A DNA stretch of 61,924 nucleotides from Cellulomonas_A sp047229345 (GCF_047229345.1 NZ_JBFTER010000018.1:1-61924), one strand, 5' to 3'. Shown: positions 23,957 to 33,154, counted from the first letter of the stretch. Notes: generated by a model from the sequence alone, not told the origin. Made by a program: numbers and translations.

Positions 23957-25231
23957 ATGAGCCTGCTCGACCAGAACCTGTCCGAGCTGGACCCCGAGAT
24001 CGCCGCCGTCCTCGACGGCGAGCTCGCGCGGCAGCAGGGCACGCTCGAGATGATCGCGAGCGAGAACTTCGTCCCGCGCGCCGTGCTCCAGGCGCAGGGC
24101 TCGGTCCTGACCAACAAGTACGCCGAGGGCTACCCGGGCCGCCGGTACTACGGCGGCTGCGAGCAGGTCGACGTCGCCGAGACGCTCGCGATCAGCCGCG
24201 CCAAGGAGCTCTTCGGCGCGGAGCACGCGAACGTCCAGCCGCACTCGGGCGCCACGGCGAACGCGGCGGTGCTGCACGCGCTGATCAACGCGGGGGACAA
24301 GATCCTCGGCCTCGAGCTCGCGCACGGCGGCCACCTCACGCACGGCATGAAGATCAACTTCTCGGGCAAGCTCTACCAGGTCGGCGCGTACGGCGTGGAC
24401 CCCGAGACGTTCCTCGTCGACATGGACAAGGTCCGCGAGAAGGCGCTCGAGCAGCGCCCCGACGTCATCATCGGCGGCTGGTCCGCGTACCCGCGCCAGC
24501 TCGACTTCGCGGCGTTCCGCTCGATCGCGGACGAGGTCGGCGCCAAGCTCTGGGTCGACATGGCGCACTTCGCCGGGCTCGTCGCCGCGGGCCTGCACCC
24601 GAGCCCCGTCCCGCACTCCGACGTCGTCTCCTCGACCGTGCACAAGACGATCGGCGGCCCGCGCTCGGGCTTCATCCTGAGCCGCGAGGAGTACGCCAAG
24701 AAGATCGACTCGGCCGTCTTCCCGGGTCAGCAGGGCGGCCCGCTCATGCACGTGATCGCCGCGAAGGCCGTCTCGTTCAAGGTCGCCGGCACCGAGGAGT
24801 TCAAGGACCGCCAGCAGCGCACGCTCGACGGCGCGCGGCTCATCGCGGAGCGCCTCACGGCGGCCGACGTCACGGGCGCCGGCGTCTCGGTGCTCACCGG
24901 CGGCACCGACGTGCACCTCGTGCTCGTCGACCTGCGCCACTCGGACCTCGACGGCCAGCAGGCCGAGGACCTCCTGCACTCGGTCGGCATCACCGTGAAC
25001 CGCAACGCCGTCCCGTTCGACCCGCGCCCCCCGCGCGTGACCTCGGGCCTGCGCATCGGCACGCCCGCGCTCGCGACGCGCGGCTTCGGCGACACGGAGT
25101 TCGCGGAGGTCGCCGACATCATCGCGACCGCGCTCGTCGCCGGCGCGTCGGCGGACGTCGAGGCCCTGCGCGCCCGGGTCACGAAGCTCGCGGACGCGTT
25201 CCCGCTGTACGCCGGCCTGCAGCAGTACTGA
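23957..25231 (+). CDS. glyA: Serine hydroxymethyltransferase
   Basis: Predicted 424-residue PLP enzyme converting serine and THF to glycine and 5,10-methylene-THF. Clear marks are TLEMIASENFVPRAVLQAQGS at the N-terminus, NKYAEGYPGRRYYGGCE, QPHSGATANAAV and the PLP-lysine region SSTVHKTIGGPRSG (Lys230). The end matches the family at full length. ATG 23957 is preceded by GCGAGGAGA, and homology starts at MSLLDQNL. It is first in the riboswitch operon and is followed after 117 nt by folD. Confidence 0.97.
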   Translation: MSLLDQNLSELDPEIAAVLDGELARQQGTLEMIASENFVPRAVLQAQGSVLTNKYAEGYPGRRYYGGCEQVDVAETLAISRAKELFGAEHANVQPHSGATANAAVLHALINAGDKILGLELAHGGHLTHGMKINFSGKLYQVGAYGVDPETFLVDMDKVREKALEQRPDVIIGGWSAYPRQLDFAAFRSIADEVGAKLWVDMAHFAGLVAAGLHPSPVPHSDVVSSTVHKTIGGPRSGFILSREEYAKKIDSAVFPGQQGGPLMHVIAAKAVSFKVAGTEEFKDRQQRTLDGARLIAERLTAADVTGAGVSVLTGGTDVHLVLVDLRHSDLDGQQAEDLLHSVGITVNRNAVPFDPRPPRVTSGLRIGTPALATRGFGDTEFAEVADIIATALVAGASADVEALRARVTKLADAFPLYAGLQQY

Positions 25232-25239
25232 CCACGGAC

Positions 25240-25280
25240 GGCGGTCGGGCGGTCACCCCGCGGGGGACGGCCCGACCGCC
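25240..25280 (+). terminator. Hairpin between glyA and folD
   Basis: GGCGGTCGGGC (25240-25250) pairs perfectly with 25270-25280 across a 19-nt loop. Position right after the glyA stop suggests partial termination or mRNA 3'-end protection, lowering folD relative to glyA. Confidence 0.55.
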
Positions 25281-25290
25281 GCTCGCGTGA

Positions 25291-25320
25291 CCGCACGCCG
25301 CCCGACCGCACGCCGCCCGA
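25291..25320. repeat. Perfect 15-bp tandem duplication in the glyA-folD gap
   Basis: CCGCACGCCGCCCGA occurs twice back to back, immediately before the folD ribosome site. It looks like a recent slippage event. Confidence 0.85.
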
Positions 25321-25348
25321 CCCTGCCGCCCCCGCGCGAGGAGACACC

Positions 25349-26233
25349 ATGACCGCACAGATCCTGGACGGCACCGCGACCGCCGCCGCCATCAAGGCCG
25401 AGCTCACCGAGCGGGTCGCCGCGCTGGCCGCGCGCGGCGTGCAGCCCGGGCTCGGCACCCTGCTCGTCGGCGACGACCCGGGCTCGCGCTGGTACGTCAA
25501 CGGCAAGCACAAGGACTGCGCCGAGGTCGGGATCGCGTCGATCCGCGAGGACCTCCCGGAGACGGCGTCGCAGGACGAGATCGAGGCCGCGGTGCGCCGG
25601 CTCAACGACGACCCGGCGTGCACGGGCTTCATCGTCCAGCTCCCGCTGCCCAAGGGCATCGACACCAACCGGGTGCTCGAGCTGATCGACCCGGGCAAGG
25701 ACGCCGACGGCCTGCACCCGACGAACCTCGGGCGGCTGGTGCTGCGGGTCAACGACGAGATCAGCTCCCCGCTGCCGTGCACGCCGCGCGGGATCATCGA
25801 GCTCCTGGAGCGGCACGGCATCGAGCTCGCGGGCGCGGACGTCGTGGTCGTGGGTCGCGGGACGACGGTCGGGCGCTCGATCGGGCTGCTGCTCACCCGC
25901 CGCGCGGTCAACGCGACGGTCACGCTCACGCACACGGGGACCCACGACCTCGCCGAGCACACCCGGCACGCCGACGTGATCGTCGCCGCGGCCGGCGTGC
26001 CGAGCATCATCACGCCCGACATCGTCAAGCCGGGTGCGGTCGTCGTCGACGTGGGGGTCTCGCGCGTGCCGGACCCGGAGACGGGCAAGAGCCGGCTCGC
26101 GGGCGACGTGCACCCCGAGGTCGCCGAGATCGCCGCGTGGGTCTCGCCGAACCCGGGCGGGGTCGGCCCGATGACGCGCGCGATGCTCCTGAGCAACGTC
26201 GTGGACTCCGCGGAGCGCACGCTCGACGCCTGA
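25349..26233 (+). CDS. folD: Methylene-THF dehydrogenase/cyclohydrolase
   Basis: Predicted 294-residue bifunctional enzyme turning 5,10-methylene-THF into 10-formyl-THF. The catalytic Tyr49 and Lys53 lie in WYVNGKHKDC, QLPLPKGID follows, then PCTPRGIIELL and the NADP-binding GRGTTVGRSIGLLL and NPGGVGPMTRAML. Length is normal. ATG 25349 has GAGGAGA upstream. With glyA it supplies 10-formyl-THF for purines, the product whose shortage raises ZMP/ZTP, so its place behind the ZTP riboswitch is coherent. Confidence 0.97.
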   Translation: MTAQILDGTATAAAIKAELTERVAALAARGVQPGLGTLLVGDDPGSRWYVNGKHKDCAEVGIASIREDLPETASQDEIEAAVRRLNDDPACTGFIVQLPLPKGIDTNRVLELIDPGKDADGLHPTNLGRLVLRVNDEISSPLPCTPRGIIELLERHGIELAGADVVVVGRGTTVGRSIGLLLTRRAVNATVTLTHTGTHDLAEHTRHADVIVAAAGVPSIITPDIVKPGAVVVDVGVSRVPDPETGKSRLAGDVHPEVAEIAAWVSPNPGGVGPMTRAMLLSNVVDSAERTLDA

Positions 26234-26251
26234 CCCGCGTCGCGACGACCT

Positions 26252-26293
26252 GACGACCCCCGCCCGGACCGCTGCGTCCGGTCGGGGGTCGTC
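26252..26293. terminator. Terminator of glyA-folD
   Basis: An 18-bp stem with one C/T mismatch: GACGACCCCCG then CCGGAC, a 6-nt loop, and their complements. Nineteen nt after the folD stop. Confidence 0.85.
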
Positions 26294-26450
26294 TCCGTCC
26301 CGGCCGCACGGCGGCCCCGAGGGCGGTCTCGGCGCGCCCGGCGCGGCTCGTCGACGCGCGTCCGAGCCGCCGGGCGGGGCAACCCGGCGAATGTGACGGA
26401 CCGGTAACTTTCCCGGTCCGGTCCGTGCCGGAACGACCGGGATGTGAGAT

Positions 26451-26472
26451 GTTCACACCGGGTTCACCTCCC
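26451..26472 (+). promoter_or_regulatory. PHO-box-like direct repeat
   Basis: Two adjacent 11-nt units, GTTCACACCGG and GTTCACCTCCC, match the known actinobacterial PhoP direct-repeat pattern (GTTCACC-type units of 11 nt). It lies 135 nt upstream of the nuclease/nucleotidase start; a TAGATG (26500-26505) could be the -10. The rest of the 373-bp gap 26234-26606 holds the folD terminator and a GGACCGG/CCGGTCC inverted repeat (26398-26419). Confidence 0.65.
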
Positions 26473-26606
26473 CCGAACACCCGCGTCGATCGGCTCCCGT
26501 AGATGTGTGCCGCCGACCGCTCGGGGTCGGCACCTGCGCCCCGTCCGCACGAGGACGGACGCGCCCGGACTCGTCGCGGCACGTCCGCGCTCGAAGGGAT
26601 CGACGC

Positions 26607-29600
26607 ATGCACCTGTCCCACCCCTGGCTGCGGCGCTCCGCCGTCGCCGCTGCCGCCACCGCGGCACTCACCGTCCCCGGGGTCGCCCCGGGGTACGCCG
26701 CCGTCGCACCCGACGCCGCGGTCGTGATCAACGAGGTCTACGGCGGGGGCGGCAACACCGGCTCCGTCCTGACGCACGACTTCATCGAGCTCTACAACGC
26801 GTCCGACGCCGCTGTCGACCTGTCCACGTGGACGGTGCAGTACGCGTCCGCGGCCGGCACGAGCTGGAGCGGGTCCATCGCGCTCACGGGCACGGTCCCC
26901 GCGCGCAGCACCTACCTCGTCCAGGCGGCGACGCAGACGGCCGGGACGGTCTCGAACCTCCCGGCGCCCGACGCCACGGGCACGGTCAACCTGTCCGGGA
27001 CGAACGGCAACGTCGCCCTCGTCTCGTCGGCGACCCGGCTGACCTGCGCCACGACGGCGTGCGCGAGCGACCCGGCGGTCGTCGACCTCGTGGGCTTCGG
27101 CACCGGCGCGGCGTTCGCGGGCGAGGCCGCCCCGTCGCCCAGCGCGACGACGTCGATCGCGCGCACGGACGCGGCCAACACGGCGAACAACAAGGCCGAC
27201 TTCACGGCGGGCGCCCCGACGCCGGCGGGCACGGGCGGAACGCAGCCCACCCCGGAGCCGACGCCCACGGCGACGCCCACCGCCACGCCGACGCCCACCC
27301 CGACGACCGCCCCCGAGCCCCTCGCGATCGCCGCGATCCAGGGCACCGGCGCGGCGAGCACGTACGTCGGCGCGACCGTCACGACGCGCGGCGTCGTCAC
27401 CGCCGCCTACCCGGCCGGCGGGCTGCGCGGGTTCGTCATCCAGACGCCCGGCACCGGCGGCCCGACCGACCCGGCGACGCGCACGGCGTCCGACGCGATC
27501 TTCGTGTACCAGCCCGCGGGCGTCACGGCGACGGTCGGCCAGCACGTCGAGGTCGCCGGCACGGTGTCCGAGTTCAACGGCCTGACGCAGGTCACGGCGT
27601 CGACGGTCACGCCGCTCGCGGCGGCCGCCCCCGTGACCCCCGCGGTCGCGCCGTGGCCGACGACCGACGCGCAGCGCGAGACGCTCGAGTCGATGCTGTA
27701 CGCCCCGGCGGGCGCCTTCACGGTGAGCAACACGTACTCGACGAACCAGTACGGCGAGGTCGGGCTCGCGTCCGGCGACCGCCCGCTGGTCCAGCCGACC
27801 GACGTCGCCGCCCCGGGCTCGCCCGAGGCCGCCGCGGTCGTCGCGGACAACGCGGCGCGTGCCGTGGTGCTCGACGACGGCGCGACGACGAACTTCCTCA
27901 CCGCGGCGAACTCGTCGCAGACGCCGCCGTACGTCTCGCTGACCGACCCGGTCCGCGTGGGCGCCCCGGTGGTGTTCACCCAGCCGCTGATCGTCGACTT
28001 CCGGAACTCGACCTGGAAGCTCAACCCGACGAGCCAGGTCACGGCCGCGACGCCGCTCGCGGAGCGCACGCAGTTCACGAACACGCGCACCGCGGCCCCG
28101 GACGCCGAGGCGCTCGGCGCCGCCGACCTGCGGGTCGCGTCGTTCAACGTGCTCAACTACTTCACGACGCTCGGCGCGGACACCGCGGGCTGCGCGCCCT
28201 ACCGGGACCGCACCGGGGACGGCGTGACGGTCGACGAGTGCAGCGACAACGGCCCGCGCGGCGCCTGGGACGGCGGCGACCTCGCCCGCCAGCAGGCCAA
28301 GATCGTCGCGGCGATCAACGCCACGGACGCGGACGTCGTCGGTCTCATGGAGATCGAGAACTCGGCGGCGCTCGGCGAGCAGGCCGACGAGGCGACGCAG
28401 ACGCTGGTCGCCGCGCTCAACGCCGCGGACCCGTCGGCGGGCTGGGCGCACGTCCCGTCCTCGGCGGACCTGCCCGACGCGAGCGAGCTCGACGTCATCA
28501 CCAACGCGCTGATCTACCGGACGGGCTCGGTCGAGCTCCTCGGCGAGCCGCGCGCCCTCGGGGACCTGAGCGACACCGGCGAGGCGTTCGCGAACGCCCG
28601 TGAGCCGATCGCGCAGGCGTTCACCCCGCTCGGGGGCGGCGAGCCGTTCCTCGTCGTGGTCAACCACTTCAAGTCCAAGGGCTCGGCGGGCCCGCTCCCG
28701 GGCGACGCCGACGCCGGTGACGGCCAGGGTGCGTCGAACGCGTCCCGCGTCGCGCAGGCCACGGCCCTCGCCGCCTGGGTCCCGACCGTGCTCGACGGCT
28801 ACACGACCACCCCGGTCGAGGCCGTCGCGCTCGTCGGCGACTTCAACGCCTACACGCGCGAGGACCCGCTCGAGGTGCTGTACGACGCCGGGTACACCGA
28901 CGTCACCGCGCACTTCGGCACCGGCGAGTACTCGTACAGCTTCAGCGGGCTCGCAGGGTCCCTCGACCACGTGCTCGTCAACGAGGCGATGCTCGCGCGC
29001 TCGACGGGTGCGGACATCTGGGAGATCAACGCCCCCGAGTCCCTCGCGCTCGAGTACAGCCGGTACAACTACCACGGCACGGTCCTCACGGACGCGAGCC
29101 CCTACCGGTCCTCGGACCACGACCCGGTGCTGCTCGGCATCACGGCCGCCGCCCCCGCGGAGACCACCGAGCTGACGCTGCTCAACCTCAACGACTTCCA
29201 CGGGCGCATCGACGCCAACACCGTGGCGGTCGCGGGGACCATCGAGCAGGAGCGCGCGGCGCACGGCGAGGACTCGACCGTGCTGCTCTCCGCGGGCGAC
29301 AACATCGGCGCGTCGCTGTTCGCGTCGTCGGTCCAGCGCGACCAGCCGACGATCGACGTGCTCAACGCGCTCGACCTGCGCGCCTCGGCCGTGGGCAACC
29401 ACGAGTTCGACGGCGGGTTCGCCGACCTCGTCGACCGTGTGGTGGCCGACCGGACCAACGCCCGGTGGGCGTACCTCGGGGCGAACGTCTACCTCGACGG
29501 CACCACGACGCCGGCGCTGCCGGAGTACGAGATCCTCGAGGTCGCCGGGAAGCGGCTCGCCGTCGTCGGCGCCGTGACGCAGGAGACCCCGTCGCTCGTC

Positions 29601-31649
29601 ACGCCGGCCGGTGTCGCGGGCCTCGACTTCGGTGACCCGGTCGACGCCGTCAACCGCGTCGTCGCGCAGCTCAGCGACGGCGACCAGGCGAACGGCGAGG
29701 CCGACGTCTTCGTGGCCGAGTACCACGAGGGTGCCGGCGCGGGCACGCCCGACGGCGCGACCCTCGAGGAGGAGGTCGCCGCGGGCGGTGTCTTCGCCAA
29801 GATCGTGACCGGGACCGACGCCGACGTGGCGGCGATCTTCACGGGCCACACGCACAAGCAGTACGCGTGGGACGCCCCGGTCCCGGGCCGTGAGGGCCAG
29901 ACGCGCCCGGTCCTGCAGACCGGCTCGTACGGCGAGTTCATCGGCTCCATCACGCTGACGGTCGACAACGACACGGACGCGCTCGTCTCCTACGAGGCGA
30001 AGAACGTCAAGCGCACCACGACGCCCGCCGCCGAGCTCGCCGCCGCGTACCCGCGCGTCGCCGAGGTCAAGGCGATCGTCGACGCCGCGCTGCTGGTCGC
30101 CCAGGCGGAGGGCAACAAGGTCGTCGGCAGCATCTCCGCCGACATCACGACCGCGTACACCGGCACGACGAGCGGGGACCGCGCGTCGGAGTCGACCCTC
30201 GGCGGGCTCGTGGCCGACGCGCTCAAGGCCAGCCTGAGCGACCCGGCCCGTGGCGGCGCCCAGATCGGCGTCGTCAACCCCGGCGGCCTGCGCGCGGACC
30301 TGTTCGCGAAGCAGTCCTCCTACACCCCGCCCGGCCCGGCCGCGGACGGCGAGATCACGTACGCCCAGGCGAACGCGGTCCTGCCGTTCCTCAACAACCT
30401 GTGGACGGTCTCGCTCACGGGTGAGCAGTTCGTGACGCTCCTCGAGCAGCAGTGGCAGCGGGACAAGGACGGCAACGTCCCGTCGCGCCCCTACCTGCAG
30501 CTCGGCCTCTCGGACAACGTCACGTACACGTTCGACCCCGCGCTGCCCGAGGGCGACCGCATCACGTCGGTCACCGTCGACGGTCAGCCGATCGACCTGG
30601 AGGCGTCGTACCGCGTCGGGACGTTCTCGTTCCTCGCGACGGGCGGCGACAACTTCCGGGTCTTCACCGAGGGCACGGACCCGCGCGACTCGGGTCTCGT
30701 CGACCGCGACGCGTGGATCGCGTACCTGAGCGCCAACCAGCCGGTCTCGCCGGACTTCGCGCGGCAGTCGGTCCAGGTGACCGGCCTGCCGACCGAGGCG
30801 ACGCAGGGCGAGACGGTCGCGTTCGACGTGGCGAGGCTCGACCTCACGTCGCTCGGCAGCCCGGCGAACACGTCGCTCACCGCGACGTGGGCCGGCAGCG
30901 CGGCGGCCCCCGTCGAGATCCCGGTCTCGGGCGGGGCGGCGTCGGTCGAGCTGACCGTGCCGGACGACGTCGAGGGCGAGGTGCTGCTCACGCTCGTGGC
31001 GACGCCGTCGGGCACGACGGTGACGATCCCGGTGACCGTCGAGGCGGGCGGTCCTGTAGCCACCGTGCCGCCGGGCCGCGCGACGCTCGCGAGCGACAAC
31101 GGGTGGGACACCGGCCTGCGGGACGGCGACTACACCATCTCGGCCGCGCTCTGGTGGGGCCAGAACGGCACGACGTTCCGCCTGTTCGAGAACGGGGTGC
31201 TGATCGACGAGCAGAAGCTCACCGACCGGTCCCCGCTCCCGCAGTTCGCCTCGGTGCACGTCACCGGGCGCGCGAACGGCACGTACGTGTACACCGGCGA
31301 GCTCGTCAACGCCGCGGGCACGACCACGACCACCTCGGTCACGGTCAAGGTCACGGACGCCAACCCCGGCAAGCCGTCGCTCGCGCACGACAACTGGGAC
31401 GGCGACGGCACGTACACCGTGACCGCCACGAAGTGGTGGGGCACGGCGGCGACCGAGTACCGGCTGTACGAGAACGACGTGCTCGTCGACACCCAGGCGC
31501 TCACGGGCACCGGCCCGGGTGCGCAGTCCGCGTCGACGGCGTTCACCGGCAAGGCAGCGGGCACGTACCGCTACCGCGTCGAGCTCGCGAACGCCGCGGG
31601 GACGACGAGCAGCAACGAGATCACGGTCAAGGTCAAGAAGAAGTCCTGA
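26607..31649 (+). CDS. Secreted nuclease and 5'-nucleotidase fusion (ExeM/NucH-like plus UshA-like)
   Basis: Predicted 1680-residue exported protein. A signal peptide (1 to about 31) precedes a lamin-tail domain (about 36-170, VINEVYGGGGN and FIELYNAS), a Thr/Pro linker, an ExeM/NucH-type region, and an endonuclease/exonuclease/phosphatase domain (about 507-840). That domain has LRVASFNVLNYF, LMEIEN, VVVNHFKSKG, LVGDFNAY (Asp745) and SSDHDP (Asp837-His838). A calcineurin-like 5'-nucleotidase follows (about 857-1140: NLNDFHG, SAGDN, GNHEFD, FTGHTHKQ) with its own C-terminal domain (about 1165-1400). Two tandem beta modules end the chain. One protein could cut extracellular DNA and release phosphate from the nucleotides. 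ATG 26607 has GAAGGGA 8 nt upstream and starts the signal peptide; the PHO-box-like repeat fits. Confidence 0.92.
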   Translation: MHLSHPWLRRSAVAAAATAALTVPGVAPGYAAVAPDAAVVINEVYGGGGNTGSVLTHDFIELYNASDAAVDLSTWTVQYASAAGTSWSGSIALTGTVPARSTYLVQAATQTAGTVSNLPAPDATGTVNLSGTNGNVALVSSATRLTCATTACASDPAVVDLVGFGTGAAFAGEAAPSPSATTSIARTDAANTANNKADFTAGAPTPAGTGGTQPTPEPTPTATPTATPTPTPTTAPEPLAIAAIQGTGAASTYVGATVTTRGVVTAAYPAGGLRGFVIQTPGTGGPTDPATRTASDAIFVYQPAGVTATVGQHVEVAGTVSEFNGLTQVTASTVTPLAAAAPVTPAVAPWPTTDAQRETLESMLYAPAGAFTVSNTYSTNQYGEVGLASGDRPLVQPTDVAAPGSPEAAAVVADNAARAVVLDDGATTNFLTAANSSQTPPYVSLTDPVRVGAPVVFTQPLIVDFRNSTWKLNPTSQVTAATPLAERTQFTNTRTAAPDAEALGAADLRVASFNVLNYFTTLGADTAGCAPYRDRTGDGVTVDECSDNGPRGAWDGGDLARQQAKIVAAINATDADVVGLMEIENSAALGEQADEATQTLVAALNAADPSAGWAHVPSSADLPDASELDVITNALIYRTGSVELLGEPRALGDLSDTGEAFANAREPIAQAFTPLGGGEPFLVVVNHFKSKGSAGPLPGDADAGDGQGASNASRVAQATALAAWVPTVLDGYTTTPVEAVALVGDFNAYTREDPLEVLYDAGYTDVTAHFGTGEYSYSFSGLAGSLDHVLVNEAMLARSTGADIWEINAPESLALEYSRYNYHGTVLTDASPYRSSDHDPVLLGITAAAPAETTELTLLNLNDFHGRIDANTVAVAGTIEQERAAHGEDSTVLLSAGDNIGASLFASSVQRDQPTIDVLNALDLRASAVGNHEFDGGFADLVDRVVADRTNARWAYLGANVYLDGTTTPALPEYEILEVAGKRLAVVGAVTQETPSLVTPAGVAGLDFGDPVDAVNRVVAQLSDGDQANGEADVFVAEYHEGAGAGTPDGATLEEEVAAGGVFAKIVTGTDADVAAIFTGHTHKQYAWDAPVPGREGQTRPVLQTGSYGEFIGSITLTVDNDTDALVSYEAKNVKRTTTPAAELAAAYPRVAEVKAIVDAALLVAQAEGNKVVGSISADITTAYTGTTSGDRASESTLGGLVADALKASLSDPARGGAQIGVVNPGGLRADLFAKQSSYTPPGPAADGEITYAQANAVLPFLNNLWTVSLTGEQFVTLLEQQWQRDKDGNVPSRPYLQLGLSDNVTYTFDPALPEGDRITSVTVDGQPIDLEASYRVGTFSFLATGGDNFRVFTEGTDPRDSGLVDRDAWIAYLSANQPVSPDFARQSVQVTGLPTEATQGETVAFDVARLDLTSLGSPANTSLTATWAGSAAAPVEIPVSGGAASVELTVPDDVEGEVLLTLVATPSGTTVTIPVTVEAGGPVATVPPGRATLASDNGWDTGLRDGDYTISAALWWGQNGTTFRLFENGVLIDEQKLTDRSPLPQFASVHVTGRANGTYVYTGELVNAAGTTTTTSVTVKVTDANPGKPSLAHDNWDGDGTYTVTATKWWGTAATEYRLYENDVLVDTQALTGTGPGAQSASTAFTGKAAGTYRYRVELANAAGTTSSNEITVKVKKKS
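31078..31647 (+). repeat. Two tandem C-terminal beta modules within the nuclease/nucleotidase
   Basis: Codons 31078-31350 and 31371-31647 encode about 92-residue copies sharing the plan (T)FRLFENGVLID...NGTY.Y..ELVNAAGTT..T.VTVKV. They resemble bacterial Ig-like/chitinase-type modules and probably serve wall or substrate attachment. Confidence 0.7.
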
Positions 31650-31679
31650 CCGTGGGTGAGTGACCCGGCGCGAGCCGGT

Positions 31680-31717
31680 GACGGGGTGTCGGTGCCGCGA
31701 GGCGCCGGCACCCCGTC
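31680..31717. terminator. Terminator after the nuclease/nucleotidase gene
   Basis: GACGGGGTG, CGG and GCC pair with their complements around a 4-nt loop, with two G-U pairs, 31 nt after the stop. Confidence 0.8.
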
Positions 31718-31893
31718 GTGCTGTCCGCGCTGGGTGGTCCCGCGGGCGGCGGGGCTCGGGGGCTCGGGGCCGCGGGGCTCGGGGGCGGACGCGCCGGCGC
31801 GGTGCCCGACGAGGAGGCCATCGCGCCCGGGTGTGACCGGCGTCGCGCCCGCCGGAGGCCGGGGGTGTCGGTGGCATGGGGTTGGATGGTCCG

Positions 31894-32706
31894 GTGCTGA
31901 CGATCGCGACCGTGAACGTGAACGGGATCCGTGCCGCCTGGAAGCGCGGCATGGGGGACTGGCTCACGACCCGCAAGCCCGACGTGCTGCTGCTCCAGGA
32001 GGTGCGCGCGCCCGACGAGCTGCTGAGCGACTTCCTGCCCACCGCCGAGTGGGACCTCGCGCACGAGGCGTCGGAGTTCAAGGGCCGCGCGGGAGTCGCG
32101 ATCGCCTCGCGCCTGCCGATGTCCGCGATCCGGATCGGCCTCGCGACGGGGAACGCGTGCGACACCGGGCGCTGGGTCGAGGCGGACCTCGAGGTCGCCG
32201 CCACCGACGACGCCCCGGCGCGCACCCTCACCGTCGTCTCGGCGTACATCCACTCCGGCACGGTCGGCACGCCGTCGATGGAGGAGAAGTACTCCTTCCT
32301 CGAGGCGGTCACGGCGCGGATGTCCGAGATCGCAGCGGGCGGGGGCCTCGCGGTGGTGGCGGGCGACATCAACATCGCGCACCGCAACGTCGACCTGAAG
32401 AACTGGAAGGGCAACCAGAAGTCCGCGGGCTTCCTGCCCGAGGAGCGCGCGTACCTCGACCGCTGGTTCGACGACCTCGGGTGGCGTGACCTCGGGCGCG
32501 AGCACGGCGGCGAGGGTCCCGGACCGTACACGTGGTGGTCCTGGCGCGGCCAGGCGTTCGACAACGACGCGGGCTGGCGGCTCGACTACCAGATCGCGAC
32601 CCCGGCGCTCGCGGACCTGGCACGCACCGTCGAGGTCGACCGTGCGGACGCGTACGCCGCGCGGTTCAGCGACCATGCCCCGGTCGTCGTGGGGTACGAG
32701 CTGTAG
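31894..32706 (+). CDS. xth: Exodeoxyribonuclease III
   Basis: Predicted 270-residue AP endonuclease/3'-5' exonuclease for base-excision repair. Motifs run in order: TIATVNVNGIRAAW, LLLQEVRAP (metal Glu), SAYIHSGT, AGDINIAHRNVDLKNWKGN and WWSWRGQAF, then RLDYQIA and RFSDHAPVVV (catalytic Asp-His). GTG 31894 is the likely start: TTGGAT lies 6 nt upstream (leaderless) and the conserved family begins at once. ATG 31876 would add six residues without a ribosome site. It shares the nuclease fold with its upstream neighbour but acts inside the cell; the closeness may be chance. Confidence 0.95.
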   Translation: MLTIATVNVNGIRAAWKRGMGDWLTTRKPDVLLLQEVRAPDELLSDFLPTAEWDLAHEASEFKGRAGVAIASRLPMSAIRIGLATGNACDTGRWVEADLEVAATDDAPARTLTVVSAYIHSGTVGTPSMEEKYSFLEAVTARMSEIAAGGGLAVVAGDINIAHRNVDLKNWKGNQKSAGFLPEERAYLDRWFDDLGWRDLGREHGGEGPGPYTWWSWRGQAFDNDAGWRLDYQIATPALADLARTVEVDRADAYAARFSDHAPVVVGYEL

Positions 32707-32730
32707 GAACGGCGGTGCCGGCCCGGAAGG

Positions 32731-33108
32731 TCAGCCGGTCCCCCCGGCCTCGTCCGCCGCGGCGTGCAGCCACCCGAGCACCTCGTCGTCGACCTGAGCC
32801 GGGTCGGTGACCTCGAGGTGGTGCATCCACGGGCCGGGGTGCGCGACCTCCTTGAAGCGGTCGGAGTCGATGCGCTCGCGCGTCGCCACCGACAGCACCA
32901 CCGGCGCGGCGGCCCGGCGCAGGTAGCGGCCGGGAACCCAGAGGGCGGCGAAGCCCCGTCGGCGCCGGAAGGCCACCTGGCTGCGCGAGACGCGCACGAC
33001 GACGTCGTCGTGCTGCGCGGCGAGGGCCGCGTCGACGCGGCGGAACGTCTCGAGGCCCACGGGATCGCCCGCGAAGAAGTCCTCGACGTCGCGCGGTGTG
33101 CCGGCCAC
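32731..33108 (-). CDS. DUF5655-family protein
   Basis: Predicted 125-residue cytoplasmic protein of unknown function. It opens DVEDFFAGDPVGLETFRRV and contains VRVSRSQVAFRRRRGFAALWVPGRYL and PWMHHLEVTDPAQVDDEVLGWL, all typical of the family. I start at GTG 33108. An upstream ATG (33159) is in frame but reads straight through a heptamer repeat, adding a low-complexity stretch. It is convergent with xth, 24 bp apart, with no clear terminator between. Confidence 0.75.
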   Translation of the reverse strand: MAGTPRDVEDFFAGDPVGLETFRRVDAALAAQHDDVVVRVSRSQVAFRRRRGFAALWVPGRYLRRAAAPVVLSVATRERIDSDRFKEVAHPGPWMHHLEVTDPAQVDDEVLGWLHAAADEAGGTG

Positions 33109-33119
33109 GTCACCAGCCT

Positions 33120-33154
33120 GGCACCCGGCACCCGGCACCCGGCACCCGGCACCC
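33120..33154. repeat. Heptamer microsatellite (GGCACCC x5)
   Basis: Five perfect copies plus a partial one (33155-33157), starting 11 bp from the DUF5655 start codon. A 7-nt unit is not a multiple of three, so copy-number change would shift any frame read from the upstream ATG 33159 and alter the leader otherwise. Confidence 0.9.

Noticed and set aside
26025..32564. A 2179-codon open frame on the minus strand
   Set aside because: It is antisense to the nuclease/nucleotidase, folD and xth genes. Its composition is the Arg/Val/Asp-rich pattern of a GC-rich shadow frame, with no domain or signal.
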